DNA from: Arctopsyche grandis
Lineage: Eukaryota > Arthropoda > Insecta > Trichoptera > Hydropsychidae
Reading direction: 5' to 3'
Length of the DNA: 64,000 nt
Assembly: GCF_051622035.1 (NCBI RefSeq)
Contig: NC_135356.1
Span: forward strand, 496,001-560,000
In this document: positions 44,598-57,058 of the stretch, piece by piece
Layout: each line of letters begins with the position of its first letter
Position numbering within the stretch: the stretch's first letter is position 1
Translations under genes and position numbers: made by a program
The notes under the pieces: generated by a model
The model's input: the letters and a program-made list of their open reading frames with translations, nothing else
The model's database searches: none
Told to the model about the DNA's origin: nothing

Positions 44598-46560
44598 CAA
44601 GTTAGTTGCACACTAATCTTGTTAAAATTTGTATGTAAATTTTGTCTCATAAATGACTCGCTATAGTCGTTTAGTGTGCAACTACATAACTTGCATTAAA
44701 TGAAAATGAATATTATTCCATTTTATTTTCATTATTTTATTGAGAAACGCTACCGCATTCTATGCATACGTATGTTTAGAAGCGTTGTTTTCAATTAATT
44801 CTTTACAGTGAAAAGAAAACATTGAGAGCCATTGAAAAACAAAAAAATAAATATATATATATATTTCCCATACAAAACGCACTACGAAGTTCACTTATTC
44901 ATCATTTTCGTTCTTCTTTTTCTTGTTAAAAGCATTTCAGGGATCATCAAGGAATTCTTAAACATTTGTTTGTTTTCTTTAATTTCATAAAAGTTTATGC
45001 AATTTTTAAAATGCTCATTGAGCTCAATGCCCAGGGAGTCCATTACCGGTAACCCGATAAATGGCTGGAAAATAATCTCGGTAGTATATCGATAAATTAT
45101 TACTTTTACCGGTAAATCAACAAAATATATTCGATGCGTTTTATCACATTAATATCCTTTATTTTATCTTCTGGCAACACTCAAAAAAATATACAGCAAT
45201 GAAAATAATAGTAGAAATTATATAACGGATTTATAAGGATGTTGTAGTAAGTCAATCAGTTTAATATTCCGATGATGATATTTTGCAGTACTTCCATTTA
45301 CGACTAAATGTGTGTTATCAATAAAAGAAAGGATTCAGTTAGCTATTATAAATAGTAAAACTGAAATCAGTTTGGGAAAGGAATCTACCCAGAAGAAAAA
45401 AAAACATTGTGAGAAATGGAAAATTAAATGAGAAAATAACTTCAAAATTAGATCAAAAATATTGGACTATAGTATGTATACATTATGTTTTCTTTGCTGT
45501 TATTTTCTTAAACGACGATTAAAAAAAATATTTAAGGACTAATTAAAGGACTAAAATGATATTAAAATTTTAGTCCTCTATAAAATATTAGTTTTTAAAA
45601 AATTCATTACCATAAAACCATTTTTTGGGCAATATATGTTTTTAGCGTTTAGTAAAATGTATCAAATACAAAAAAGTTGTTTATTTTTAAGATTGAAAAA
45701 TCCGGTAGCTTACCGGTAAACCGGTGATTGGTAAAAAAATGGTATTGATTACTGGTAAATAGAAATTACGCTGAATTAGATTCCATAATACGTACATAGT
45801 TATAGTTTTATACATTGAAAAAGCCTCAAATAGTTGAAGAAAAAGAAGTTGACCTCACTTGAAATTACTGTTCCAATCCCTGTCACTTTTTCTGTCAAAT
45901 ACGAATTTACTAGATTTCAGCATTATTGGGAGTGTTTTAGTACGACAACTTGACGAAAACTTTAACCGTTTATATGATATTTAAAACTGAATTATGAAAA
46001 AATCTTATTAATTATGTAAATTTAGACACATTCACCGTACTGATTGTGCGACTGGATTTGTTCACACGGTTCGAACAATCAATAAACGTCGACTGCGAGC
46101 GACAGTTTGAGCACGCCTGTACTAAAATTTCAAGCAAATGTCTCATAGCAGAGACAACGCGCAAAAAGAAAAAAATATCACAAAAAAAAATCCTAAACTG
46201 GAGCATCGAATCTTGACTTTGTCGAGGGTCAGAAGCTCGATCGTCACGGGGGATGTTGTGCTTTTTCATTTTGCATAAAAACAAGGGAGAAAAATATTCA
46301 AATCTTCTCGTAAAGTCGTTGATATATCATATAACACCTGCACACATCGAGATTTACATATATGTAAAAATTGAAACCGAATTTACTGACCGTTTGTTTA
46401 ATTACTGACCAGAAGTGCCGTATCAATGATTTTGGCGCCCTTGGCAAATATCAAATAAGCACCCCTTTATGTCTTTTATATAACAAAAACATAATCAAAG
46501 AAGTAAATTTATTATGAAAATTATTTATTGTATTAAAGTTACGTTACAAAAAATTTTGCT
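44598..46560. other. Long AT-rich stretch, no recognised gene
   Basis: ACCGGTAA motifs cluster at 45045-45110 and 45695-45770 in opposing arrangements (GTAGCTTACCGGTAAACCGG), possibly the ends of an old element. 46410-46470 (GATTTTGGCGCCCTTGGCAA) recurs reversed in part near 53050. Nothing coding is recognised. Confidence 0.4.
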
Positions 46561-46800
46561 TTTTTAAAAGAATAAAAATGTAAAGCATAAATCTTATATG
46601 TAAAACCGAAACTGTAATTCGTTTCTGATTGACTGTCGTCAAAGTCGTTTCTGATTGGCTGGATTAGTCAAATAGTCAAAGTCGTTTGTGATTGGTTGGT
46701 CGTTAAATAATATAATTTTTTTTTCGATTTAAATAAATTTAATAAAAAAACAAATGAAAATTTGAATAAAAAATCGCAACTAAAGCATTTACAACAATTG
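46560..46800 (+). repeat. Repeat shared with 61.97-62.13 kb
   Basis: The motifs CGTTTCTGATTGGCTGGATT and CAAAGTCGTTTGTGATTGGT recur in inverted orientation inside the Helitron-like copy at 61826-62130. Confidence 0.55.
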
Positions 46801-46835
46801 AACAATGAGCGGCACCGTGGCTATCCGTACTCTAG

Positions 46836-46876
46836 TGATAACTTATCAATGATAAGTTATCACTAGAGATGTATTT
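46836..46876. repeat. Perfect short palindrome
   Basis: ACTCTAGTGATAACTTATCA is followed directly by its complement. Related CTCTAGTGATAAGTTA is at 48674, so it is part of the element family at 48.2 kb. Confidence 0.85.
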
Positions 46877-47540
46877 TGGGCATCTATTTTTGTCAATTTT
46901 AGCATTTTAGCATCTATTTATGAAGAGTTTAATTTTAAATAATAAAAAATTTCGATGAATTTTAATAAAATTTATATATAATACATAGATATATACAATT
47001 TAAAGACAACACAACAATTAAAAAATAATAGAAAAATTCAAAAATGTTTTGGAATTAAAATTTCAATGAAAAAAACATGAATATAAAAATACAAAGACAA
47101 AAAATATGAATATAAAATATAATAGCAATTAAAATTTATTAAAACTCATCATGGAGCATATTTCTACAGATTCTTTTTTGAGATTAGTGCGACGATCGGT
47201 AACAATTATATTGTATTTACTAAAATACTTTTCAGAATCCTCACTTTTGTCTACTATTTACAGTAGTAGACAAAAGCAGTTGCTTGGTTTCGACAGGAGA
47301 AACACCGTCTATGGTAAACTGCAAGCTCTGTTTTATCCCCTCAATTTCTTCACATAATAAATGGGCAGAGGGATAGAAAGAGCCTTTTAAATTGTCTATT
47401 AATTTTATAAATTTTATGCAAATTTCACTTTTGTTTGTTATTGTAGCATCTATTCGCATATTTTACCAATTTAACATCTATTAGCATCTGTTCCGAATTT
47501 TAGCATCAATTAAGCATTAATAGCAAAATGCCCATCACTT
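46865..47540 (-). pseudogene. Small transposon remnant with a partial transposase frame
   Basis: The ends read GATGTATTTTGGGCATC at left and GCAAAATGCCCATCAC at right, imperfect inverted repeats. The minus-strand frame 47459-47241 (CIKFIKLIDNLKGSFYPSAH; VETKQLLLSTTVNS) looks like a piece of an unidentified transposase. A fragment of the same element is at 18690-18790. Confidence 0.45.
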
Positions 47541-48211
47541 ATCAATATTATCATCATAGGTCAGGTCTGGAACTATTTCAGGTATAAATATGTAGAACCA
47601 ATTGTAACATTTGCTAAGCAGTTTTCTTTGTAGCTGTTGAAAACGAGCTTCTTTGTTTGTTTTCATTTAAATTTAAAAGCCACTGGTAATTACAGAAATA
47701 TAATAGAAAGCGTGCAAATATCGAATGCGAATGTTGCAGCTGTAATAATAAGTATGCACTAATGACTATTTTAATGCACTGCGCTCGCTCCTTGAAACGA
47801 CTATTGTAAACTTGGCTCCCTTTACCATTATACACAAATATAATAATGTTTAATTTAAATACAAGCCTTACATACTATATAAATCGAGGTGAATATTTTG
47901 ACGGAAATGATTTAAATATTGGTGTTAGACAAGTACGAAATTCGTTAACGACTTGGCTCTAAATTGATCAACTTGACGCTCTCCAGATAAACTTGACTTC
48001 GAGTAATCCAGATTACCAACGCCACTTGAGCATTTATACACGCGTAAGTGTATTGAGTCATTGAGACCGACTCTTCAGCTACTTGAGAATGCTTGAAGAT
48101 GATTTAGGAGCTAAGACTTAAGTGAACTATCGAATTAAGCGGAGAATAATGATATTCGTGTGAAGTATTAATTAATTTTTGAACGTGAACGCGGCTTGAT
48201 ATGGTTATAAG
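47541..48211. other. Unassigned stretch
   Basis: No recognised gene or repeat. Confidence 0.4.
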
Positions 48212-48836
48212 TAGAGGTCGGACCGGAAGCGTGCCGTTCTTTGTTTATTGTTCGTTGTGCATTGTTCATTTTTATGATGAACCTTTGTTAAAGGTTCGCC
48301 GAACCTTTTTTTTTATTGCACTCTGGCTTTGTGAATAGACCCAAAATGCCGTGATTCCTGGAAAAAGCACGCTCTCTATCCGCCCTTTAGTTATAAGTAG
48401 ATTGCGGATAAAAACCGTGCTTTTTCCAGGAATCGGGGTCGTTTGGCTCTATTTACAAAGCTAGAGTACAAAAAAAAGGTTGGGCGAACCTTTTACAACA
48501 ATTGAAGAATAGCATTTACATCAGTTGAACAATAAACGGCGCGCTGTGGATCCCGCCACTAATTATAAGTGATAAGTAGTCACCGGAGCCTGAGGGGGCC
48601 GTGTATTGTTCAAAGGTTGTAAATGCATTGTTACAGGTTTGCCGAACAATGGATAGCACTGTGACTATCCTACCTCTAGTGATAAGTTACTTATGGGTAG
48701 AGCCTAGAGGCTGTTTATTGTTCAAAGATTGTAAATGCATTGTTAAAGGTTTGCCGAACCTTTTTTACAAAGGATTTACAACAATGGAACAAAAGGCGGC
48801 ACGTTTCCGGCCCCTTCAGATTCCGACCTCTACTAA
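48212..48836. mobile_element. MITE with AGTAGAGGTCGGA terminal repeats
   Basis: The left end AGTAGAGGTCGGACCGGAAG pairs with the right end TCCGACCTCTACT. Inside is a strong hairpin (48350-48440: ATTCCTGGAAAAAGCACG and its near complement). Several AAGGTTCGCCGAACCTTT-type and GATAAGT repeats follow. Confidence 0.75.
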
Positions 48837-49144
48837 AAATACAAGTATTTTTAGCAATGTACAAAGTAAAGTCACATCAATTAAGACCCACAGAGACATC
48901 TATGGTCGCATTTTTAATTTGCAGCATTTTTTGACTATTAAGCAAAATTCAGTAAATACGTATCAATTCAAATCCAGAGACGTTTGTGGTCAAATTTGTA
49001 AATTTGCAGCGCTTTGTACAATCCAGCGAAATTAGAAGTTGCTGAAAACTCGAGATTTTTAGAGAAAATGGATAAGGTTGCCAATTTGTTGGAATCTTTT
49101 CAATGAAAATCAGATAAATTGGCAAATCTAATTTATCCGATTTT
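48837..49144. other. Unassigned stretch
   Basis: A near repeat is present (GACCCACAGAGACATCTATGG; CCAGAGACGTTTGTGGTCAA). No gene. Confidence 0.4.
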
Positions 49145-49341
49145 CTGCGCGCGCACATTAATACGGGAGCCTGTTCCTCTTGTTCCTGTTGTATCCTGCT
49201 CGCGCAAATTAAGTGAGTATGTACCGTTTACCATGCACCCTTTTTTTTGATCTTTCAACTTAAGATCTTTCGATTTTCGATCTTTGCCTTCCGATATTTG
49301 TGTTTTCTGTAATTTATCATTCTGGCTCGCCGCGGAGACCG
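49145..49341 (-). mobile_element. Foldback MITE, family M1, copy 4
   Basis: It runs from TGCGCGCGCACATTAATACG to the degraded outer end CGCGGAGACC. It is the reverse orientation of the copy at 60748-60956. Confidence 0.8.
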
Positions 49342-49911
49342 TTTTTATTTATACCTCTTTCATTATCAATAATTCAATAAATTGGGTTACATGGCTAAAA
49401 TGAATAATATACAAATTTGATTTTATTTGGAAAAAGTCTTTCTCACAATTTGTTCGCAGGTTTGTGTGCGATGTGTTTATATTAGATAAAAGCTAATTTG
49501 ATCGTCTCTGTAGGCACTGGAAATAAAACAAAATTGCTTCACACGGCGCATCAGTGTCAAATTCGAGTCAACGTCAATCAATGTGACGATGAAAAGAAAA
49601 CTGTAGTTTCCCAATTATATAATACGTGCACTATGGAATACTAAACGAGTCTAAATTAGTTTGGATACCGAAAAAGTCAAATATATCGAATGTAAAATGG
49701 ATGAAACCTGCATTGAAGCCGTTCAATTACAATATTTATTGATATTATGTACATACATACATATGTATGTATATAATACATTTCAGATAAATTGTCTTAT
49801 ATTACTAAATTGCCTTGTATTATTAAAATTCACATTGTTAAAAAATTGGAACAAATCTAAGATGAATTGTGAACATCATATATGAACAATTAAAAGTTAG
49901 ATTAAAAATTA
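49342..49911. other. Unassigned stretch
   Basis: No recognised gene. Short frames lack motifs. Confidence 0.4.
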
Positions 49912-49972
49912 AAGTCATTAGGAATTCCTGTATTGCTACAATGGTCCGAACTTTAAATAAATAAATAAAAAA
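49912..49972 (+). repeat. Short LINE 3' tail
   Basis: AGGAATTCCTGTATTGCTAC then ACAATGGTCCG and (AAATA)n match the 3' end of the LINE at 22560-22626. Confidence 0.8.
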
Positions 49973-50159
49973 ATAGCACTAAAAAGTCGAATGAGTTGTA
50001 TTATTATTACGTATTAATATATTAGTCATCGACTACTTGACCATTATTTATTTAATTTCCGAAGATAGATGAGACTTCAATAAGAAAATAAAATTACTAC
50101 TTCTGGTTTATGAATTATGTATATTCAAAACTTTATCAAATCTAAGTTAGAATGCCACA

Positions 50160-50440
50160 GATTACCTAAACATGCTTTAGGTCAACGACATTAGACAGTC
50201 TTTAATTATTATTATGTATTAGATGTATTTATAAGAATTGTAAATAGGTTTTTGAGCTCTTTTTCCTATTATGCTGTACATTAACATTAGAATGATATAA
50301 TACTATGATTACTAACAAAATTAAATTAAAATTGTAAAATAGAAATTGATCAGTAGATCAGTAGCTATTAAAATAGATATAACATGTATTGTGAACATAA
50401 TTTCGTAATAATAAAAAGCATTTTAAAATCAAAATCAAAA
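50160..50440 (+). repeat. Dispersed repeat R2, copy 2 (long form)
   Basis: It extends further 5' than copy 1 (CTTTAGGTCAACGACATTAG), as does copy 4. It ends AATAAAAAGCATTTTAAAAT. Confidence 0.85.
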
Positions 50441-51050
50441 TTATAATGCAAATATAATTTTTTTTGCTTGATACGTTTAGTGATGTGGAAAAAATCGTAT
50501 TGTCGCAACATTTTTGACTTTTCTAAGTGGAAAAATTTCCACTTCCGGTTTATTAAATTAAATGATTTTTTTTTATTTTCACCACATTGATACAAGTATT
50601 GAACTTGAATTTTCTCATGAAGAGCATACATATTTAAAGGGTCGAAAAAAAATAGTAAAGAGTAAATTGCCACTTTTATACATATCTATGTATGTATATA
50701 TTGGTATTAAAATTAAACTTCTACATAAATAATAAATTTTAGTTCAGTACAGTGAAATTTTTCTGAGAAAAACATAAAAAGCCTCGATCTTCTAGACTAA
50801 AAGTACTACTTCCGGTTGAAGTAAAAATATTCGGATATAAAATTTATAATTTCTATTACACGTGAAAATTCAGACTGATCCGTTGAGCCGTTTGGGAGAT
50901 AATTGAATCCAAAACTTACAAAAGAGGACAACTATAAGGGAAGGTACCATTTCCGGTCAACTTAAAAATTTGAAAAAAAATTACGTCATATCGATAAGAA
51001 TTTAAGTTTCAATTTGATAGGACTAACGGTGTTCAAAAAAATCCTCAAAA
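50441..51050. repeat. Old dispersed repeat related to 3.36-3.56 kb
   Basis: TACTACTTCCGGTTGAAGT, ACTTCCGGTTTATTAAAT and TTGATAGGACTAACGGTGTT recall the segment at 3360-3560, with internal re-use. No coding frame. Confidence 0.45.
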
Positions 51051-52159
51051 TACAAACATACATATGTCGACACACATTTTTTCTAGATCATGAAAACGTG
51101 ATCAGTAATCGATTCCGAGTTCGAATCATTCAAAATATCGAGTTCGAATTTTCGCATGATGACAAAACTTCATCTATTGTTACTACGTATGTAAATATCT
51201 ACTACATATGTAGATAAAGTAAAAAATCAAAAACTGTCGATGATCATATTTAAAATATGACCAAGATATAATTTCTAGCAATAAACTATAGTTTCTACAG
51301 AACAAAGGCAAAATAAACTCAACGATCCCTCATAGACCCAAAAGTCCGAGTTCCAGGTATTAGGAACGGTTTCAAATTCACCCCACACAAGTTTCCAACA
51401 CGTGTTCCATTCATGGAAAGACCATCCCAAATTCTGCAACAATGTGTTCCGACTTTAACAATACACAGACAAGACATAAACTAACGATTGTTAAAACAAA
51501 AGCAACAACTCAAGTGACTTTAGAGACCACCATCGTTGAACTGAAATGAATGATATGAGTATATGACTTCCTCGACGAATGTTTTGATATTCATTCACTC
51601 GCATATCAAATATGTATGTATATTATTGTATATACTAGCATATGCGTGATTCACAAAAATATATAATCATCACTGGGAAGCTTCTCATAACATTGTCAAA
51701 CAGATTCTATAAAATCGCACCGTTTGACTCATTATTCGAAAATAAACTCGAAACGCGAAATCTCAATTTCGGATAGTTTCCGGCGTTTCGTCGAAGCGTT
51801 AAATATATAATCTACATTTTTGACAAAGCATTGGCACAAATCTGCACAAATTGTCACAGAATTTTAAATAGAAACCGTTCAAATCTAAACTATTATGTTG
51901 ACGTCCCGACCTTCGATTTTATTTCGACATTCATTTTAAAGAAGATTCGACGTTAAATCATATCAATTAATACGACATACACACACACACATATATTTCT
52001 ATGCAACATTGTACCTTTTTAAAATCGGGCCAATAATTTGGTTTGGCGACCCAAAATAAGATATCTATAAATAACAGTAAAATCAATAGTAATCGGTAAC
52101 ATTAAATATTAAATATTGAATACGAACCTTGAATTTGAGTACGTTTTAGTTAGTTAGTT
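51051..52159. other. AT-rich stretch with no recognised gene
   Basis: No domain-bearing frame, RNA gene or clear repeat. Confidence 0.45.
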
Positions 52160-52354
52160 AGAATAGGTTTTTGAGCTCCTTTTCCTATTATGATGTACAT
52201 TAACATTATAATAATATAATACTATGATTACTGACAAAATTAAACTAAAATTGTTAAATAGAAAATGATCAGTAGATCAGTAGCTATTAAAATAGATATA
52301 AGATGTATTGTGAACTTAATTTAGTAATAATAAAAAGCATTTGAAAATCAAAAA
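52160..52354 (+). repeat. Dispersed repeat R2, copy 3
   Basis: It starts inside the R2 consensus at AATAGGTTTTTGAGCTC and ends AATAAAAAGCATTTGAAAAT. Confidence 0.85.
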
Positions 52355-52469
52355 TATCCTATTTGAATTTTGAATCTGAAACTATTTATCTGTATAATAT
52401 TATTAAAAACTCACATCAGTGTGGTCATAAACTCATAACCAGCAGCATAGATCAAGTATAATAAACACA

Positions 52470-52742
52470 GAATACCTAAACATAATCTGCTTGAGGTCAT
52501 CGACTTTAGAGAGTCTTTAATTAATATTATGTATTATGAACATTTATAAGGATTGTAAATAGGTTTTTGAGCTCTTTTTCCTATTATGCTTTAGATTAAC
52601 ATTAGAATAATATAATACTGTGATTAATAACCAAATTAAATTAAATTGTAAAATAGAAAATGATCAGTAGATCAGTAGCTATTAAAATAGATATAAGATA
52701 TATAATTTCGTAATAATAAAAAGCATTTAAAAATCAAAAAAA
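52470..52742 (+). repeat. Dispersed repeat R2, copy 4 (long form)
   Basis: The 5' extension (CTTGAGGTCATCGACTTTAG) aligns with copy 2. It has a small deletion near the 3' end (GATATAAGATATATAATTTC). Confidence 0.85.
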
Positions 52743-53108
52743 ATATAATTTAATATAATATTTGAGTAAGATTCTGGTAAATCCCACTCCCTCAGTACAT
52801 TCAAAATATCCATAAGACAAATAGTGCTCGGATCTCAATTTTCCAATATTTTTTTATTTGGTATTTCAAACATTTCATTTCAGTTCATTTAGTAACTTAT
52901 CTTTATTTGGGTATGCCAACGACAATATAATTCCTTTTTCTTCTATTGATTAATTTCGACGATCTATCATGATATCTTTTTTTTTAACTTTATTTTAGTG
53001 AAGTATTGCTTCAGCTTCAGCTTTACACGCTTCGAGCGCCCCTCAAATTTTTGCGCCCTTGGCAAATGTTTCGTTTGCAAATGCCTTGGTACGGATCTGA
53101 TCTTATGT
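52743..53108. other. Unassigned stretch
   Basis: CGCCCTTGGCAAATG near 53066 resembles the element end at 46.43 kb. No gene. Confidence 0.4.
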
Positions 53109-53395
53109 AGGTCAAATTTGGTTATTGCAAGAGTTGTAAAATTTGACTGATCTGTGTATTAATTATATAAATGTGAACCTTGGCTTTGAGTACGCTTTGA
53201 AGTTCCATCAAATCTTGATTTTGTTTTAGATAATTTGTATCTTAATCCAAATTTGGTTATAATATTAGTTACAAAATTTGACTAATCTGTGAATTCATTA
53301 TATACATGTGAACCTTGGCTTTGAGTACGCTTTGAAATATCATCGAATCTTGATGTTGTTTTAAATAATCTTACATAGTTCAAATTAGTATTTTT
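53109..53395. repeat. 135-bp tandem duplication
   Basis: AAATTTGGTTAT starts at 53114 and 53249, and TGGCTTTGAGTACGCTTTGA at 53181 and 53316. The two units differ by scattered changes. A partial GAATTTGAGTACGTTTTAG at 52131 suggests an older third unit. Confidence 0.88.
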
Positions 53396-54394
53396 TCGTT
53401 TATAGTAAGAAGAGTAAAGTTTGATTCATTCAAAAAAAATTTTTCAAGTACCTAATTGTATATTTGAGGACTCTTTCAAAATGATGTTTGTGCATCTGTA
53501 GATAAGCTAAGAAACCAAGTGTGCTTTCCAAAAGATTTCTACTCGGGTTGACCACCGGTATAGTAAAACCCCAACTGAAGGCAATTAAAGCAAGAAAACC
53601 CAGATGTTTTACGATTGTTTTACTAAGAATTTAAGAAACCCACTTTGTATACATACAAACGACAGAATTTGCATTTTAAGGGGAACATAAACGTTTTTTA
53701 CCGATAGTATCGAGGTGTTTAAATACATTTATTTTGTCTGTGCTTGAATCTAATATAATTAGTATTATATGTTCATGGAGCACATAATTCAATCACTCAT
53801 ACAACGAAAACACGTCCAGTTTTATCCTCCGGATTGATTCACTGTCTCGTTATACATATGTATGTTTAATGTTACCGATTGCTATACATGGATTTATTAT
53901 TTTAATCCAATCCTCAAATGCAAAATAAACGTTTCAATTCATCAAATCATCAGCAATCAATGAACAACCGTTTCGATATGCAAATATGTGCGTAATGTAA
54001 TATCAATCAATCGGTTGTCTAAAAGGAAGGGAAAAATGGGCTCAAATGTGGTGTGAATCATTAAAAAATTTAGTCACACGTTATTAAGTTCTCAGAAATT
54101 CGCCACAGCTGGGGGTGTCGGCTTAGTTAAAAAAATCCGGTTTTAATCTCCGGTAAATATAAATGTCTCGTGGATCTGCTTGTCGATTTACAATCGGTAT
54201 AGTTACGCTGCAACATATTTTAATGCGTCTAAACAATGTTTTTACGATCCATTAACGATTAACCGGCAGTAAAAGCATATAATCAATTGTTTTCACGGAT
54301 CAGTTTTAACACTGTCACTGACAAAGGAACTTTCTAGGGAGTCACCAACTATTAATTATATTTTTTAATAAATACTTTAAATTAAATTAAATAT
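53396..54394. other. AT-rich stretch with no recognised gene
   Basis: No coding or repeat signal that I can support. Confidence 0.45.
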
Positions 54395-54598
54395 CAGAGA
54401 CCCGAACGGTTGTTTGTTGTGTTCCGGTTAGTTAAAAAAATATTTCGATTCAGATCCGGTTTTCGGTTCTCTTGCTAATGGAAATACACCCACACCGTTT
54501 ATCATTCCCAAAGTACATATATATTTTAATTTTACTGAACCGAAAAAAAATATTTTTTCGGTTTTCAGTTTTTGGTTTTGTTCCGGTTCGGGTCCCTG
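54395..54598. mobile_element. hAT-type MITE with 8-bp target duplication
   Basis: The termini CAGAGACCCGAAC and GTTCGGGTCCCTG are inverted repeats. The flanks TTAAATAT (54387-54394) and TTACATAT (54599-54606) agree at 7 of 8 bases, the length expected for hAT elements. At 204 bp it is non-coding. Confidence 0.85.
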
Positions 54599-54639
54599 TT
54601 ACATATATTTAAAAGTTATTTGAAAAATTCGTCCGCTTC

Positions 54640-54970
54640 CGGATCCAGAATAAGGCATGCAATTCCCGTTCCCGTTTTAATGTGATGGTTGGAGCTCAAC
54701 TAACGTCTCTTCAACGCCATGTCGTCATAAACCAAATGGTAACGTGGTTACCAACGAACACATTTCCTTGACTACACAATGGCGATTCAAACTGCCGCGT
54801 CGGTAAAATCGTAATTACGAATATTATTATTAAGAGGTTTTTTTTTCACAGTAAGCTTCCCGAACATGCATACAACAAATCCCGAAAGTTCCATCGTAAT
54901 CGGTTGAGAGGTTTAGGAGACTAAACGAAATAGACAGACAGACAGACAAACAGACATTCAATTTTATATA
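54640..54970 (-). mobile_element. Helitron-like element, second family, copy 2
   Basis: It shares AATAAGGCATGCAATTCCCG, GGTTGGAGCTCAACTAACGT and AAAGTTCCATCGTAATCGGT with 42567-42917. The CTAG end is not preserved. Confidence 0.7.
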
Positions 54971-55565
54971 TTTATTTAAAGTTTGAACCATTGTAGCATT
55001 ACAGGAATTCATGATGCGTCACAATGGTCAAAAATATAACCGAAAAGAAAAGAAACAAAATAATAACTACATAAATTAGACATGACAAAAACAAAACATA
55101 TACACAAACAACACATTTAACGTAATCATAAAAAATAATAAGCCATAAAATAGCGGATAATAATAATTACAAATTATAAAAAACAAAGAAGGGAATGTCT
55201 TATAAAAATAAAAAAATAGAGAAAGAAAAATAAATATATATGTACATATGTATGTATATACACAGACAAAAATACATTTATACATAATCATAAAAAAAAA
55301 CAATAACATTTAATAATAGCCGATAATGTAAAAATATCAAATAATAAAATATAATATAAGGAATGTCTTGCACCTACAGCCTGTTCTAATAAATAAGAAC
55401 CAACTGCAAATACAAAACATCCCTGTGAGGCCCAAATGGAAGAGAGTAAATCACAAATTCCACTCATAAATCACAATCAATCATGAAAACAATGATGAGC
55501 GCAGACTACCAGACAAATAGGTTAGAATAATATCCGACAATTTACGCTGACTAAGGCTCATCTAT
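54967..55565 (-). mobile_element. LINE 3' end, 5'-truncated copy
   Basis: It is the reverse complement of about 22200-22626, with diverged 3' UTR. It contains GATGAGCGCAGACTACCAG and CCCTGTGAGGCCCAAATGG, the complements of the coding end and UTR of the LINE at 21.1-22.6 kb. Only the last few codons are present. Confidence 0.88.
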
Positions 55566-56049
55566 ATACATATATGCATATATCATGTAATTTGAAACGA
55601 TCACCATTGATTATTGTTTCCATCCATCTAAACAGCGCATGTGCTGTGAAATTTTAGATGAATTACAAAAATATATTAAAATGCATTTATTTATTTATTA
55701 ATTTTAGCGGTAATTTTTGTTCGCATTTATTCTGAAAATCTACCGAGAATGTGTGACAATTTTGAAGGAAGCACAGGAAGATATAAATTATTAACAGGAC
55801 AAGGGAACTTGTTCGTCCCCCTGATGACGGCTTTATTCGCCAGTTCCCAAACTGTGTCGCGTTTCGCGGCGCGTTATATTGTCAACGACTGTTGCACTTT
55901 CGCAAAATTACCAATGACCAGATTTCTGCACAGTCAACACCCAACATTCGGGACGAAATGATTCAAGAATGAAGCGCTGTTTAAATATACATATATATAT
56001 CACAAAATCATCGATAGTTGAAACATATACATATGTACGTTCGGACTCC
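55566..56049. other. Unassigned stretch
   Basis: A 70-codon plus frame at 55749 (MCDNFEGSTGRYKLLTGQGN) has no recognisable domain and no splice support. It is left uncalled. Confidence 0.35.
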
Positions 56050-56275
56050 TAGACAAAGATGGTGGTAAATTCTGAAGACCTAATTAAAGATAGCACTGAG
56101 CAGCAAAAAAATCACGTTTGAACTTATCTGAGTGGAGACTAATTTAAGTTGCAGTAAGTTTGGCCCACTGAATGCGAATATGACAATGATTTTTGTTGGT
56201 TTCTGAGATATGAGTAATACAGTTTTTACACTTCAAATTTGTCATTTTACAAATCAAATTCATCATTTTACAAAC

Positions 56276-56480
56276 TTGTAAATAGGTTTTTGAGCTCTCT
56301 TTCCTATTATGCTTTAGATTAACATTAGAATAATATAATACTGTGATTACTAACCAAATTAAATTAAATTGTAAAATAGAAAATGATCAGTAGATCAGTA
56401 GCTATTAAAATAGATATAAGATGTATTGTGAACATAATTTCGTAATAATAAAAAGCATTTAAAAATCAAAAAAAAAAATC
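56276..56480 (+). repeat. Dispersed repeat R2, copy 5
   Basis: It starts TTGTAAATAGGTTTTTGAGC and ends AATAAAAAGCATTTAAAAAT plus an A tail. It interrupts the CATTTTACAAA repeats of the foldback element. Confidence 0.87.
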
Positions 56481-57058
56481 ATTTTACATATCAAATTGGT
56501 CATTTTACAAATCAAATTCGTCATGTTGCAAATCAATTTAAACAATTGGATGTATTTTTTTAATATTCATTTTATTATACATAGGGAACTTTTTGGAGAA
56601 TATCTACATACATAGAGAATGTATTATTTATAATTTATAAAGGTTCATTTGCTGCAGCTGCAGGCAATTTTAGACTTTTCATTAATTAATAAATAAATAA
56701 TGTTATTAATTTATTAATTGTTACCATTATTATTTTCATACTTTTATTAAGTATGAAATAACATAATTAAGTATTAAATTATATTATTATAATAAATAAT
56801 ATATTATTTATTATATAGTATTATTAGTACATAATAAATAATATAATATCATAATTAAGTATGAAATTAATAATCGTATTAAAGTATAAAGCTCTGATTA
56901 AAAACGAATTCTCATTTTTTTTTTAGATAAAATACATTCAATTGTTTAGTTTGATTTGCAATATGACGAATTTGATTTTTAAAATGATGAATTTGATTTG
57001 TAAAATGACGAATTTGGTTTGTAGAGTGACGAATTTGAAGCGTAAAAACTGTTTAGTA

